Part shown: positions 1 to 13,186 of the stretch, piece by piece
Numbering within the stretch: position 1 is the first letter of the stretch
How the letters are laid out: each line of letters begins with the position of its first letter
Assembly: GCA_013397115.1 (NCBI GenBank)
Contig: VWZW01004076.1
Coordinates: forward strand, 353,279-417,278
DNA from: Edolisoma coerulescens
Lineage: Eukaryota; Chordata; Aves; Passeriformes; Campephagidae
Reading direction: 5' to 3'
DNA length: 64,000 nt
The notes under the pieces: model-generated
What the model was told of the DNA's origin: nothing
The model's input: the letters and a program-made list of their open reading frames with translations, nothing else
Database searches by the model: none
Position numbers and translations under genes: made by a program

Positions 1-71
1 TTTTTTGCACTTAATCCTTTGGGAAAAGGAACTTCTCTGGGAGAAGGCTCTGAGACTGCATGTCCCAACAG

Positions 72-285
72 TACGCGCTGCAGGAGGCGAAGGGGGACGC
101 GGTTTGCTTCGTACCTGGCTCTCCTCTCTTCTCCGTCCTGATGGAGCCGGCGTCCTTCTGCTACCCCCGGCTCACCTTCCTCCGCTCGCCCTACGGCCAG
201 TTCGGGGCCAGCGCCGGCTCTTCCCAGGATTTGGCCCCGTGGCCGCAGCGTTTGGTGCCGCAGAGGTGGAGCAGGCCAGTGGACG
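72..285 (+). CDS. Candidate penultimate exon of upstream gene (possibly DNAAF9)
   Basis: The segment has an acceptor (cccaacAG at 70-71) and a donor (ACG|GTGCGT at 286). It reads YALQEAKGDAVCFVPGSPLF, then SVLMEPASFCYPRLTFLRSP and YGQFGASAGSSQ in the frame starting at 72. That part looks like real protein. After about position 230 the more protein-like frame is the one that is one base back (FGPVAAAFGAAEVEQASGR), which links in phase to the next candidate exon. Either there is a one-base deletion or error near 228-236, or a donor at 265/266 keeps the first frame. GC-rich, unlike the flanking introns. In human the gene just upstream of SLC4A11 on the same strand is DNAAF9; assigning it here rests on synteny only. 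Confidence 0.45.
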
Positions 286-439
286 GTGCGTGACCAGGGC
301 TGGAAGGGTTGGGACAGGGTGGCAGAGAAGCCCAGTGGGGTTTGAGCAGGTTTTGGAGATGGTGGTAAAGAGGGAGGCAGCGCAGGTGGGACTTGGAGGT
401 GGTTGTGGTGATGCTGTTGGATCTCTCCTGGTCCCACAG

Positions 440-569
440 CTTGGCCGCTGGCATCTCCACCAAGGAGCAGCTCTGGTCTCTGCTGCACCCAGGGAGAGCT
501 GATAAACAACCTCAGCGTGGAAAAAAATTAAAAATAGAAACTGATCTGAGCCAGTCTTTTGTTTCCTGA
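440..569 (+). CDS. Candidate terminal exon of upstream gene
   Basis: The acceptor is tcctggtcccacAG at 438-439. In the frame that takes two bases from the previous exon it reads LAAGISTKEQLWSLLHPGRA and ends at TGA 567-569 after 42 codons. The opening 20 residues look like real protein; the Lys-rich tail is less convincing. The other two frames stop earlier: TGA at 500-502, and TAA just before 532. An ATTAAA at 527-532 with GT-rich sequence after 553, and an AATAAA at 1117-1122, are both possible polyadenylation signals. The lack of a clear donor supports a last exon. I do not recognise the family. Confidence 0.4.
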
Positions 570-957
570 GCTTGTTCGCTTGCTGAAATGAATCCGGCAC
601 CGCGTGAAACCTGAAATACCTGCTGGAGGCTCAGCGGGCTCGGGTCACCTTTAGGGTTGTGATGCTGTCAGGTGTCCTCTAAACCGTTAGTGGAGGGATC
701 AGGTGTGGGGATAGAGGGAGGCTTGAAGATGTTCTAATGCAGGTTTCTCTCTGTACAAGGAATTACCTTAAAAAATCCAGCTTGGTTCAAACCTTGCTTT
801 AATGTAATATGGGCAGCTTGGTGAATCCCGCTGGTTTAGGAGCTGAGCTCTGTAAGTGCTGATCCTAAGGATGGGAGTCTCAACTTCCTATAAAACTTTT
901 TTGGGGGGAAGATGTCTGGCTCGATGAGGTGCTATCCTGATTTCTCTTTAAAGGTGG

Positions 958-1026
958 TCCTGCCTGGAGCAGGGAGTGGGACTGGAGACCTCCAGGGGGT
1001 CTCTTCCACCCTCAAACGCTTTCTGA
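958..1026 (+). repeat. CR1 LINE 3' fragment
   Basis: Reads cctgcctggagcaggg, then a 'gactggagacctcc...ggtctcttcca' segment typical of an older CR1 3' end. Degraded. Confidence 0.55.
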
Positions 1027-1116
1027 ACCACACTCAATTTCCTTAGCATCTTATCGCCGGTCTGTGATGTGCCTCACCTGGAAAAGCTCGTCAGGTGGCA
1101 TGGAGGGGGAAAAAAA

Positions 1117-1122
1117 AATAAA
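1117..1122 (+). terminator. Possible polyadenylation signal AATAAA
   Basis: Canonical hexamer in an A-rich stretch about 550 bp after the last plausible stop of the upstream gene. The earlier ATTAAA at 527-532 is an alternative and has a GT-rich element 20-55 bp downstream. A hexamer in an A-run is weak evidence by itself. Confidence 0.25.
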
Positions 1123-4100
1123 AAATGGAGGAGACTGGCTGAGCAGTCTCGGCAGAGAAAACGCGTGGGAGGTGTTTAATAACACGCACTGCCTGTGGCT
1201 CTGTGCAGCGGAAGCGAGCCTGTGGCAGGGGCTGGGGGCATGCGGCTCCCTCTGCTGAAGGGATGCCCCTTCCCCAGCCGGCTGCTGCCTCCCCTTGCCT
1301 TGCTCTGGGAAACGTTTGCTGCCTCCTGGTAAATATCGTCCCTGGGAATTTTTTTTTTACTGGAGTCCCAGCAATTGTCAGAATTACTGTAGGGGAGTGA
1401 CCCAGCCTTGCCAGCGTTTGGATAATTTGCTGTTTATTTCTGTCTTATTCTTTTAGGGTTCTGCCTTTTTTCTAAGGCTGAGTTGATGTCGCTTTGGGGA
1501 GTTTGTGTTGTTTTTTTTTTTCTTTTTGCCCTTCTTTTTTTTTTTTTGGCCAGCTTAGACCATTCCTCTGGGCTTTAAAGATCCAGCTGGGGGAGACTTG
1601 GCTTATTGTGATGAAAATCTTGAATTGTAAGGAAAGTGAAGCAGTAGAATAGGCTGGGGCAGGAGGAGAGGATGTGGCATCTTCCCTCCAAAGCTTTTTA
1701 GGCACCGCGTGGTCCAGCGCTGGGCGCACAGGCTCGGATTTAAGTCCCCTCGGATGAGGTGAGGTCTTTCAGCTCTAAATTCTGCAACTTGCTGCTGGAG
1801 CACAGACTTGCTGCCCTGTTTCTCATTCCACTGCATGCATGCATTAACCCTTGCACTGCTGCTGCCGTGCAGCCCAGCTGGATGAAACACCAGAGCCAGG
1901 CAGGCACGGCAGCTGTATATTTAAGGAATTTGCTCTATCTCCCTCTCAGCAGCAGGTTTTTTTCCCCCCTCCCCTCCTTTTTTTCATCCTCTGGCTTTCC
2001 CTGTACTTCTCTCTGTAAGGTACAGCATCTTCTCACTTCAGTTGAGCCTGGCTGGCACAGAGCTTTTTTTTTCTTTTTTAAGGAGGCACAGGAGCTTTCT
2101 CCACCCAGCATCCAGCAAAACTCTCCGGCTCCGGAGCGCTGGGTCGCTTTAACTCCTCTGGTTTTGCTCTTGGAGGCAAACAGCTTGGAGAGGTGGTGGG
2201 ATCTGGGTGGCTGGAGGAGGAGGCAGCCCAAATCCTTGGCTGGGGCAGTGGTGGCATGTGCAGAGGTGCTGCCCAGGTGTGGGGTTGGCAGAGCTGGGCT
2301 GGAGGTGTCCATCTGGGAGCTAATGGGTCGCGCTCTCACTCCACCCATCTGCTGCTCACCAATTGGAAGTGAGGGACAAAGATGCTCTGGATGGATTAAT
2401 ATTGGAGCCAGTGAAAAAGCAGGAGCCGGCGCTGCCTCGGCCACCTGAGCGAGTGGCCTTTGGGGACAAGTGCTGGTGGCTCGGGGGGAGCAGCCCTGAG
2501 GGGAGCAGAGGCATCTCTCTCTTGAAGAAGTAGTGCAGGTAAGTTGTGGTCTTAAAACCCCCCCCCCAGACGGAAGCAGTGCTGTTGCTGGGTGATGCAT
2601 TTGGTCAGGAAATCTAAAAAAGCAGCTCTGCCAGCTCTTGAATTATTTAATTCACTAAAGTAAGGCAGTGCTTGATGTATTTTCTGTGGGCTTTGCTCTG
2701 CTTAGTGGTGATATGTATTGCCTGTGCTGGATGTCTCTGTGTTTAAGGATGGAGAATGCCTTTTGAATTCCATTTAAATTAACCAGAGTGCTGCTGGCTG
2801 TCGGGCTTTGAATTTAGTTTCGAGGTATGCATGGGGAGATGAGTGCAGAAGAGCTTCCCTGTTCTGATTTTTCTCTTAATTAATGGCAAAGCATCCTCCC
2901 AGCCTGTCAGTGAGCTTTCCATAGAGCTGTTTCACTTGGAGGAAGTGGAGACAAAATCATGTATGTAGTGTGTCTGAAATGCTCCCAAACATCATCCCTG
3001 GTGCTGTAGCCACGGAAGCCTTGTAGATGAACCATAAACATCATCCTAATGAATAACATTATCTCGTGGAGTGTCAGTCTGCAATTATTTCATCACTGGA
3101 CCGGGGCATTTTAATTTTGGATTGATGATGGACAGCAAAATGGGATCTGGTGCTGCTGCCTCTCCCCCCACCTGTGTTGTTGTTATTGTCACTGGTGTTG
3201 TTTTATGGCTCCTGAACATGGGAAGCTGCACGGGGTGGTTTGTGTTATCCTGCTGAAGCTGGTGGGAGTTGCAGACCCTGTTTGTGAGGGGATGGAGGAG
3301 GCTGCAGAGTGCAGCTCTGTGGCCATTTGGGTACCCTTTGGGCTGCTCTTGCTTTTCGTGGCAGAGGGAGGTTTTTCTTTCTGAGTCTTGATTAGAAGCA
3401 CAACTGAAAATGTGTTTGGTGATCACGTGGCTGGGTTCACTGCTCTGCTTCTGTTTCCAGTATAGACCTTGGGTTTGGCCTAACTTCTGCTTTGCTGTGG
3501 GTTAGATCTGTTCCATCCAGTGCCTTTTTGGGGGGTGGTGGTGGGAAGGGGTGCAGGAGCAACTTTGCTGTGAAAGCTTGGCTCAGCCACTGCTGCCTTT
3601 TCAGCAGCTGTTTTCATTTCTGGTGCTGATAAGATAGGAGGGGGGAAAACTTTCTAGAAATTCACTTTGTTCCAAAACATGACCCTGGTACCCTGGAGGA
3701 GGGAGGGATGTTCCAGTGTGAGACTGGTGGTGCTGCAGCATCTCTTCTAAACCCCCAAGAAGGGCTTATACCCACCCTGCTGCTTAATTTTTACAGTATT
3801 TACACATTTAAACCCCTGCAGGGAGCAGCTCCCACCCTCTGAACAGCCCCAAGTGAGTGAAATGTTGTCAGACTGTCTCTTAACCATTTTTGCATGGTTT
3901 ACACAGTGCCACTGCAGAGAAGTGGCAGGTGGTGGCCTCTGGAAGAGCTGCCTGTACAAAGAAGGCATTTCAGCAGAGAAAAAAATATCTCAGGCATCTT
4001 TTTAAAATCCATCTTCAACCCTGACCAAGGTTTGGGGCTGTGGCAGTATCTCTTTTTCTTCTGGATTAAGAGTGATGAGGCTTCTGATAGGGCCCTGCAA

Positions 4101-7100
4101 GGGAAAGAGCTGCCTGAGAAGCTGTCAGTAAGAGTTAATGCTTTCTAAATTATTTAAATGTTTCAGGAAAAGTCTGCTGAAGAGCCTCAACTGGCCTGAT
4201 CTTGGGCCTTTGCCAGCTTGCGGGATCTCTGGAGGTATTTGCTGTCTCTCCTCGCCGTGTAGCGCTTAAGCAAGAAACCCTTGCAAGTCTTAAATCACTT
4301 TTTTAGAGGGTCCAACAAAACCAAACCTCCCCCTTCAACCTGTAAAAAAAAAAAAAGGGAAAATAGCCCAAATAGTCCAACAGCCAAATCCCAAAGTGTG
4401 GTCGTTCCCTTGCTGCTGAAATTGTCCTGCTCACCTGCGAAATGCTGCCCGGGAAACCCAGTGGATGAGGAGTGGATATCCCGTTGGGAAAGCAGCTGCC
4501 TGACTCGGGATGTGCAGGGTCGCTTCCTCTTGCAGCTCACCTCTGGGAGGCAGCCTCGGATATTAATTGCTTGGGTGGGCTCAATTGTGATGAGTCAACC
4601 TGGATAACGTGGTGCTCCTGCTAAATCCAAGCACTTTTTTTTTTTTATTTGGGTTGGGGGGGATGTCTCTGGGAGCTGTCACTGCTGCACCCAGTGACTC
4701 TTTATGAGCTGGTTTTATTGCAGTGGGTGTTCAGGAGGAAGCTGAGGAGGGGAATTGTTCGATGCAGTGAGGAAAAGGCTTTGAAAACAGCCACGTCTGA
4801 TCCCTGAGCCTGTGTGTGGGTGTGTGTTTGCCTGGGAGGGAGCAGGCAGGAGGATGCTTCCTGCTTTATCCCTTCAATATGATGCTTTATTTTCCCAGCC
4901 AGCCACTGGGAAAATTAGTTCTGGGGTTTCATCTGCCACGGTGACCCGTGGCATAACTTAAGACCTCCCCGCGCCGTTTTCCATCCTCAGAAGAATATCC
5001 AGCTCCTTGCATACAATCCATGATTTGAGCCTTGAGTGCCTGCTGAGCCTCAAAGCCATAAAGTTGTGTTTCCTGCCTGGACCAGGAGTGGGATGTCATC
5101 CCACTGTGATGGAGGACACTGTTTAGGTAGATCCACAGAGCAAAACTTAAATCCAAGTGAGTTGAGGTAGTCCTAGAAATGAGAGGGGACTGGTTTGTGT
5201 TCTCCAAAAATCGCAGGAATGGGACATTTCCAAGGGTTGTGATGTTTAGTTTGGATAATCCAGAGCTCTGAGTCCTAAAAACGGGGGTCTGGGGGAATGA
5301 AACCCTTGTGGGAAGGAAAAAAGAGGTGAAAATCCTTTGGGGATACTTTTGGTAGGGGGATAGGGGAATAAGCAACACATCAATGCAATTCTGTGGCAAG
5401 AGGAGCATGTTCAACATAAAGGGAGTTTTAAAGAATTATTTACCAGAAACATTCTCTCCTGTAAGGTTTGCTAGAGGACGCGTTTATACATCGGGAGGGC
5501 AGAGCCTGTGTCCCTGCAGGTCTGAGTCTCTGGGCTAGAGCAATAATTTGCCATCAAATCGGGCTACTTCAAAGCAGCTTCCTCCTTGGTGTCTGCTCTG
5601 AGCAACACTTCATCTTCTAAAAGTTGACTGAGGTGAAGATCTTTGGAGTAGATGTAAATCTTTCTGGGGCATGGCTATCTCCTAAACTGTTTTCAAGACC
5701 TCCTAAGTTGATTTCTTGTAGGTATTTGCATGCAGACGATGTTTTAATCAACCCATTTACCTAAAAGTCTGCAGTAAGTATCCCTGGTTTGTTGCCCAGC
5801 GATGCCAGCCCCTGCTGGTGCACCCTTCTGCTGCCTGTGCTAAATCTCCAGGTGTGCTGTGCTTTTTTCCTTCAGGGGCTGTGTTTTTCAGGCTCATGAG
5901 GAGGAGGATGAGGCGAGGAAGGTGAGGGGCAGTGGATGCAGGCAGAGGGGAGCTGCCCTCCCTGTGGGTACCAGCTGCAGCGTGCCCTGAGCTGGCACTG
6001 TGGGGCACTGCCCACTCTGTGGTGGTGCAGGGAACGGCGTTGGGAAGATATTTTGACATCTGTGATGGGTGGAACTTGGGGGGGAGGGGGGAGCAGGACC
6101 CCAGCTGGTGCCTGTCTGTCCTTCCAGAGCCCTTCCCTGCAGCCCTGGCACTGAGCTGGAGAAGGGATGAGCTGGGGAGGGATAGGGCTCTGCTGTGCCT
6201 TGGGAAGGGGGGGATGATCTCCCTCAGGCTCTGCTGGGGATGGATGTGTGTCTGCACTGACAAAGGGGGAGCGAGGCTGCAGAGCTGTGCCCAAGAAGAA
6301 TCCTTTAGTTGATCTTGACTCAGCCCTTCAAGAAGAAACTCCCTGCGACTCCCAGTGCTGATATTCCTCATCTGATGACTTACAGAAGGTCTTTTTGCCC
6401 CTCTTGAATTTTGTCTATGATAGTTTTCCTTGCCTTTATCGATGCTTTTTGGAGAGAGGTCTGTGTTTGGGCTTGCCACAGGCAGCCTCAAACACCATTT
6501 ACCAGGCACTTTCCTGGCCAAGCATTAACAAGTATCCCTTACTCATCTTACACTTCCTTGAATTGCAGTGATCAGTTTGGAAACCCTGCCTTCTGTGGTT
6601 ATTTCTCTTTCCTTTCTCTTTGGTCACACCTCTCTAGGCATGGAGAAAAACAAGTCAAATCTCCAGCTCTTGTCCTGTCTGTCAATTGTGATTGCCCAGA
6701 ACAGCAGCACGGGGGCATATTCCAATCTCTGTGCCAGCAGGAGCTGTGCTTTCACCAGGCTTTTCCAGCTGAATTCGGTGGAGCTGTGGGAAGGAATCAG
6801 CTGCTGAAGGTGTAGATAGAAATGAGAAGTGGCAACTTGATGCAGAAGAGCTTTTTGCTTGCTGCTGCCCATTAATTCTTGCTGACTTGAGTGGTTTTAA
6901 ATTATTTGCAGGGAATGTCTCCACCAAGAGCCTATGCTGCTTGGTTCTTCCTGAAAACTCCCCGAATCTCTTGTTTTAAGAGCACAAGAGAGGCTCCGTG
7001 GGAGAAAAACTGTAATATTGACATATTTGGAGCTGATCATCTCGTCTGTGATCAGATTTGCTGCCTGTCAAGCTCCTGTCCTATTCTGCTGTGATGCTGT

Positions 7101-7640
7101 TGTGTTATCAAAGGAGTTTGAGGCTTCCTTCTCCTCCTCTAGTTGAGCTCTTGCTGCACACTGAGGTTTTTAAACTCCATTTCAGTCAGTGCTCCACATA
7201 ATGAAAAAATTCCTCCTCTCCTACAGGTTTCCCTGAGGTATTATTTCTTGTGTGTGTGATTTTTCTCTTGAGTCTGTGTTTCTGTTGACTTTGGGTGGAG
7301 AAGGGGAGCAGCACCATTTGGTTGTGGAGTATTTAAAGCACATAAATTGTGACTCTCCCCTTGCTCCAACTGCAGGAACCTGAGTGCAGCTCCCACATCC
7401 CTTGTGCAGGAATCCCTTTGTCCTGGGATGTTAATTCATGCTGGGGTGGAGAGAGCAAAGAATGAGATCTGAGTTTAATATTTAACACCAGGTCTGGCGC
7501 AGCCTTGAATAGGGGAAGCTGCATTATCTTCCACCAGGTTGAAGCCTTGGATGAGACCATAAATTTGTCCAAGCTGGAATTGTCCCTGGATCTGTTTGAG
7601 GGAGTGCAGCTAAGTGTAACGTTCCTCGTTTTGCATTTAA

Positions 7641-7659
7641 TGGTGGTGGTGGTGGTGGA
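7641..7659 (+). repeat. (TGG)6 microsatellite
   Basis: Six perfect TGG units in non-coding sequence, the clearest trinucleotide repeat in the window. Confidence 0.9.
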
Positions 7660-8011
7660 TATTGACTGACAAACTCCTGGAGTCAGCTGGAAGTGGCCAA
7701 ATCCTTGCTGCAAAGCTACAGCCCTGCACGTCTTCTGGGAGGTGGATTTCTTTCCAGTTATCCATCCCATTTCTGCCCAGTTATCTGCCTGGGCAGTTCA
7801 GTCTGTTGCAGTAATGACTGATTCTTCCTGGGAGGAAGTGGGGAAAGTCTAAAGGCTTTTTCAGCACAAACAAGTGATTTTTGTGGTAACTTCTCGCTCG
7901 GAGTCTGACGTGTTTTGTTTTATCAGCTTTGAGGTAGGACGTTGCACGTGCTGATGAATCTGAGAAATGTCCTCAGAGGTCCAGCAAAAAATGGTGGAAA
8001 TTGAGGTTGTT

Positions 8012-8173
8012 GAAGAAGCTGTGGCTGCCCCATCCTTGGAGGTGTTAAAGGCCAGGTTGGACGGGGCTTGGAGCAACTTGGGATAGTGGAGGGTGTTGGA
8101 ATATGGGGTTGGAACTAGATGGGATTGGAACACGATGGTCTTAAAGTCCCTGCTGACCCAAATCATTCTATGA
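8012..8173 (+). repeat. CR1 LINE 3' fragment
   Basis: Contains gaagctgtggctgcccca, aggccaggttggacgggg and the terminal 'aaatcattctatga'. 5'-truncated, as is usual for CR1. Confidence 0.85.
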
Positions 8174-8907
8174 AATTGGGATATTGGAGCACACCCCGAG
8201 TAAAAGATAATGAAGATACCTGATGTTTTCTGATCAGAACTTGTGGGGTAACTAAATTTTCCAGATGTACGAGCTGCCCATGTTCAGAGACAACCCAAGA
8301 GCTGCCAATGTTAACGGGCCTGTAAATAAAAAAGTGCTTCCCCAGCACATCTTTCAAACTGGTGTTTTCTCAAAGTAAATTCCAATTAAATATCAAGGCA
8401 CCAGAACTGTTAGAGATTTACCAGAGAGAAATCAGAAAAGCCAAAGGCTGTGGTAGTACTTGCAGAAAGCTTTTGCAGAGCTGTGTTTCACTTCAATATA
8501 AGGCTTGTGCTGCAGAGGGCTGTTTACTTGGAAGATGCCAGCACCAGAACATTGTAATTGAGTTACCCAGGTATCTCGAGAATGTGTTTTTATTCATAAT
8601 CCTCCAGTATTGCAAGGCTTGAGAGAGCTTATTGCTAACTTTAAAGCAAGAGAGTCAAAATGGGTTATTAGATCGGAGACACGGTGCCCACAGGAATTTA
8701 ATAATGGAGGATGGCATGGCAGGGGTTTGTTGTTAAATGTAAATGTAAAAATGATAAGAATGTAAGAAATCAGGAAATATACCCACTCCTTGTCTGGTGC
8801 TTCCCATGGTGGATCAGCTGTTTCATCCCAGTCCTAAAACCAAGCACCTTAAACAAGAACAGCAAACTTGACTCTGCTACCAGTTAAAAAATAAATGTCA
8901 TATCTAG

Positions 8908-8975
8908 GTCTGGTGGAAGGTGTCCCTGGCCATGGCAGGTGTTGAACTGGGTCAAACCATTCTATGATTCTCTGA
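8908..8975 (+). repeat. CR1 LINE 3' end, short
   Basis: Only the last ~70 bp: tggtggaaggtgtccctgg through the 'aaaccattctatgattctctga' terminus. Confidence 0.75.
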
Positions 8976-10261
8976 TATTCCTCTGCCCTGGTGGCTCTTG
9001 GGGCATCACTGCAGTTGCCTCAGCTCAAAGGGCTTAGCCATGAAATCTTCAGCTGCATCCTTGAGTCTAGAAAAAGCAGCTTTGTTTTCTCTTTTGCAGC
9101 ACTTCAGCTCTTCACCTCTGAATTCAGTGCTCAGAAAACTCAGAAATTTTCCTTTTGAGAAAGGAAAGAAGAGGTAACACCGTGTGCCTCTCCTATTTAG
9201 TCTCATCTAACAGACATCCCTGCAGGGAATAAGGTGGGCTGGCAGTAAGAAGTTATTTTCTGGAGTAAATTAACTTCTAGAAAAGAAGAGCACTGCTTAA
9301 ATTGTCAGAAGAGCTGTACCATATGCTTTTGGGCACATAGTGGAAGGTGACACCTTGTTCTGCCTTTGGATAGGGAGAGCAATTGGAGAGTCTTGTTGTG
9401 CTTGTAGATGATGGGTGAGAAAGTGTCTGGGGAGTGAGGGCAGGACCCCTCTGAGAGATACCAGAGGCACAGGAATGAGTTGTTGTGCTGTGCGTCTTTG
9501 CTCCTTGGGGTAGTGCTTTCCAGCTTTGTCTTGCTAACATTTCTTTGCTTGGATTTTTTCTTTAATTGTTGAAGTCTTTGAAAGAAAACTGGGGTGAGAG
9601 AACGGGCAGCGTGGGTTTGGTGGATCTGAGGGAACCCCTGAGCCCCTGCACTTTGCAGGCTGGCGGAAGATTTATCCTTCATGGAAACACTAATGCAACT
9701 TCAGGCAAACCCCGGAGCATTATCATGTTGATACCTAATGAATTTGGAGACTTGTACTCCTGCCCAGGCTTCCCTAAGCCCAACGATTGCATCGATCACT
9801 GCGGCGTTTCATAACTGGCCCTTGGTTGAACTCTTTTTAATTTCGGGAGTGGAGGTGAGGTGGGGAGAGGAAATGCAAGGTTGGTGTGTGCGTCAGGCAG
9901 TGGCTGCTGGAGCAGAGAGGGCTCAGCTTTGCTGTCAGCTCTGCACAACCCGAACCCGTCGCTCCCGTCCGCAGCAAAACGCGGCCAAGGAGCCGAGACC
10001 TTGGATGTGAAATCCCGTAAGCACTGGGAGAGGGGAGCAGGTGGAGCTTTGCTGAGGCATTTGTGTTGCTGGCTGCTCCTCAGCCTGCACTTCAGCACGA
10101 GCCAGCTGGCCTTGTCCTTAGGTAGCATCCCTCAGCATAAGGAGCGCTTGCTCCTGGTTGGGGGAATACGGGGAGAGAGGGACTGGGGCGTAAGGAGGAA
10201 AGAGATTAATTGGACTCCCTCTGAGATCTGTCTGGTTTGTTCTGCTCAGTTAAAAACTTGG

Positions 10262-10626
10262 GGTTGTTCACCCTGGAGAAGAGGAGGTTTTAGGGTGACC
10301 TCACTGTGACATTTTATGCTTAAAGGGAGGCTTTAAGAACGATGAGGACAGACTTTTTAGAAGGGCTTGTTGGGATAAGACAAGGGGTGATGGTTTTAAA
10401 TGAAAAGAGGTTGGGATTAGACATAAGGAAGAAACTCTTTGCAATGGTGGTGGTGAAATACTGGACCGAGTTGCCCAGAGATTTGGTGGACACCCCATGC
10501 CAGGAAATACTCAAGATCAGGCTGGATGAGGCACTGAGCAGCCTGATCTAATTACAGATATCCCTGCCCATGGCAGGGAAGGTGGAGGACCTTCAGAAAT
10601 CCCTTCCAACCCAAGTTATTGTATGA
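10262..10626 (+). repeat. CR1 LINE 3' fragment, ~365 bp
   Basis: Starts at the 'caccctggagaagagg' segment and runs through 'gttgcccagagatttggtgg' to 'cccttccaacccaag'. It is more diverged than other copies, so probably older. A short open frame on it is a relic. Confidence 0.8.
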
Positions 10627-13186
10627 AAAATCAGGTGAACGTTGCATTCTTTAGCGCCTCAGAGGTGCAGATGCTGTAGCCCCTGACTTACCCTTCCTAC
10701 CTCCACTTGTGCTGATCCCTGACCTTCCAGCTGCTCCCATGGCTCCCTGCCTGTGTCTGGGCCTGTGTAAACACCCATCACCTTTTACCTCCTGGGCACG
10801 CCACACACGGGTTCCTGACGTTAATGTGCCCCTTCCGTGGGGGATGTAACAGCTTTTCCAAAGGCGCCAAAAAGGCTGTTTGGAAGTCTGAATTGGGTTG
10901 GTACTGTGGGACAGCGTTATGCTGGGAGAAGACAAATTACCAGGGCTGGATTTTTGCCAGGACATAGTAGGGTGAACGCCTGACTTTTTTTTTTTTTCCC
11001 CCAAACGTGCCATTGCATCTTTAATTACAAGGTTAAGACCTCTGTTTTATGACTCATCTGAAAAAAACAGCACCTCCACCATAATTACCCGAGCATGTTG
11101 CCGGGGGGATTGTGGCTCATTAGTGACTCAGAGGAACCAGTGGCACCTCATGAAATGGCACTGCCTGCTGTAACACCCCAGCCTTGCCCTTTTCATGCCA
11201 GGTCCAAGCAGGGACCAAACCAGTCTCCCATAAAGGTGTGATGCCAACCCAGGCAATGCTGCAGTTGGAAGAAACCAACCCATTGCCCATCATTAGACAG
11301 CATCAACCCACAGAAAGAGCTGTGTTCAGTTGAAGGAAAACCAAAGTGGCTCGTTTAGCCCAGTGACGGATGAACATGTTGCTTCAGGCTCCCTCAGAAG
11401 CCATAAGAGTGAGAAATGGATAAAGCATCCTGGTGGGAATGTGGGTTCCTTGGGTAATCCGCCCGCTGAGGCGTATTTTGTTTGTTTCCCTGAAATACGT
11501 AAATGCAATCATTGCACAATAAGAGCCTCTTTAAAAACTTTCCTTTGATCATTAACATGCTAATCAGTCGGGATGGATCTTCTCCTTCCCTTCCAGGTGG
11601 AGGGAAACAATTGACTCGTGTAATGGGTGCCCCTTGGCCACAGTTCGGTGCCGTTTGTTCCTGCAGCCCATTGTTCTGGGATGAACTTTGGAACATTGTG
11701 TTTCTCCCTTGGACCAGACACTTGGATTGCCCTCTGGTTTATGTGCTGGCTCGTTTTTATTTTTTAATGGCCATCAGGGTATCCCTTCAGGAACCTGTCT
11801 GCACTGGAAGGTCTGAGTGGTGACAAGTGACAGGGCTGGGAGGTGCTGCCGTCAGTGGCGTGACTTTGCATCCGTCATGTGCACCGAGGGCTCCCGGGGG
11901 AGCAGGAGGAATTGCGAGGCCTGAAAACGTGGCACACTGTACGAGGGAATAAGGAGCCTGCAACCTGGAAGCCAGAAGTTGTGGGGCAGAGAAAGGGTCT
12001 TTGGGAAACAGTGTCATACCTCAAAGGAAAAGCAGGAAGCCTAATCTGTAGAACAATAAGGCAGGCAAAACCTCTTTCCTTGTTGGCCCAAATTCATCCC
12101 AGGCTTGCGTAGGTAATGTTTGATTAGCCTAATGAAGTGGGGAAAGACAGAGCAAACCTATTCCTCTTTCTGATTGCATTTTGGCTGGGAAGAAGTGTGT
12201 GAAGAGGCAGCATCGAGCACCAGCTTTCCAACGGGCTGCTTGGGTGACTCTTGCTCAGGGCTTGAAATCAAGAGCTCTGTCATTCACTGTAAAATGGGCC
12301 ATGCACCTGTACAGGGGAGCTGCCTGTGCCCATGCAGGCTGAGCTGTCAGCTTTTGTCAGTGTTGAGAACAGCCAGGCGGGGTTTGGGCACCAGGCTTTG
12401 ATCACACCTGAGAGCAGGTGCTCCTGTGCTCTGTTATCACACAGAGAAATGTTCAATACGTGCTTTGGCAGCAGTGAATTGCGGAACTGACTCGCTACCA
12501 AAACCCCTTGTTCCCTAATAAATGATGGGGATACATCCCTGCTGCTGTTGTGCCGGTGGATTCGCTCTTGCTCGGCATCATTTCCCATTTGTGGCTTCCT
12601 CACCAGCCCCTGGTGGTGCAGATGGTGTTGGCTGCAGGACCCCAGCTCAGGAAGTGGGCCAAGGCAGGCTGGAGTGTTCTGGGGCTTATCTTCAAGTGCC
12701 AAGCACTGTTTGGGGGATATCCTAATGATTAGGAGCAGCAGGATGGGAAGTGAATTCCCATTTTTATCAAAATTGAGTTCTTTTTTCTAAATTAAACTGG
12801 TTCTTTTTATCTGAGCATAAGGTACAACCTGGGCTTCATTATGGCTTGTATTTTTTATAAAAGCATTTCGGATTCTTAGCTTGTATTATTGCTGACATAC
12901 TTGTTCAGGTTTGGTAAATCCCTGAGATGATCAGACTCGTCCTGATCTTTAGTCTTACTCTTTTGTGGTCCCAGCACAGGGTGTCTGAGACTTTTTTTCA
13001 AGTACTGCCTGTGGCTGTAAAGGAAAGTTCTGGTAAATACTATAACATCAATGAACAAAAGGTTACATTTACCACATTCAGGAAAATCTGATGCCTGCGT
13101 TATTTTGGGACTGGTTTTCTGCTGTAAAGTGAAGACATTCAGCATCTTGATGATTCTCATGTTTCGTTTTTTTCTGTCTTCTCCAG

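Larger units (their letters stand above)
570..13186. other. Intergenic DNA and/or 5' region and first intron of SLC4A11
   Basis: No supported coding exon. It holds homopolymer T and A runs, CR1 fragments at 958-1026, 8012-8173, 8908-8975 and 10262-10626, a (TGG)6 tract at 7641-7659, and a G-rich patch near 6066-6232. Because the exon at 13187 has a splice acceptor, at least one 5' exon of SLC4A11 should lie in or before this stretch; I could not identify it. The longer ORFs (e.g. 1759-2448, and 5757-6521 on the minus strand) show no conserved motifs. Confidence 0.6.

Noticed and set aside
1759..2448. 229-aa plus-strand ORF, with a 221-aa ORF opposite
   Set aside because: Poly-Phe and poly-Lys runs from T tracts and no family signature. 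The mirror ORF on the other strand suggests composition only.
5757..6521. 254-aa minus-strand ORF rich in Ser, Pro and His
   Set aside because: Overlaps several other long ORFs in other frames over the same G-rich stretch, which points to stop-poor composition and not to coding constraint.
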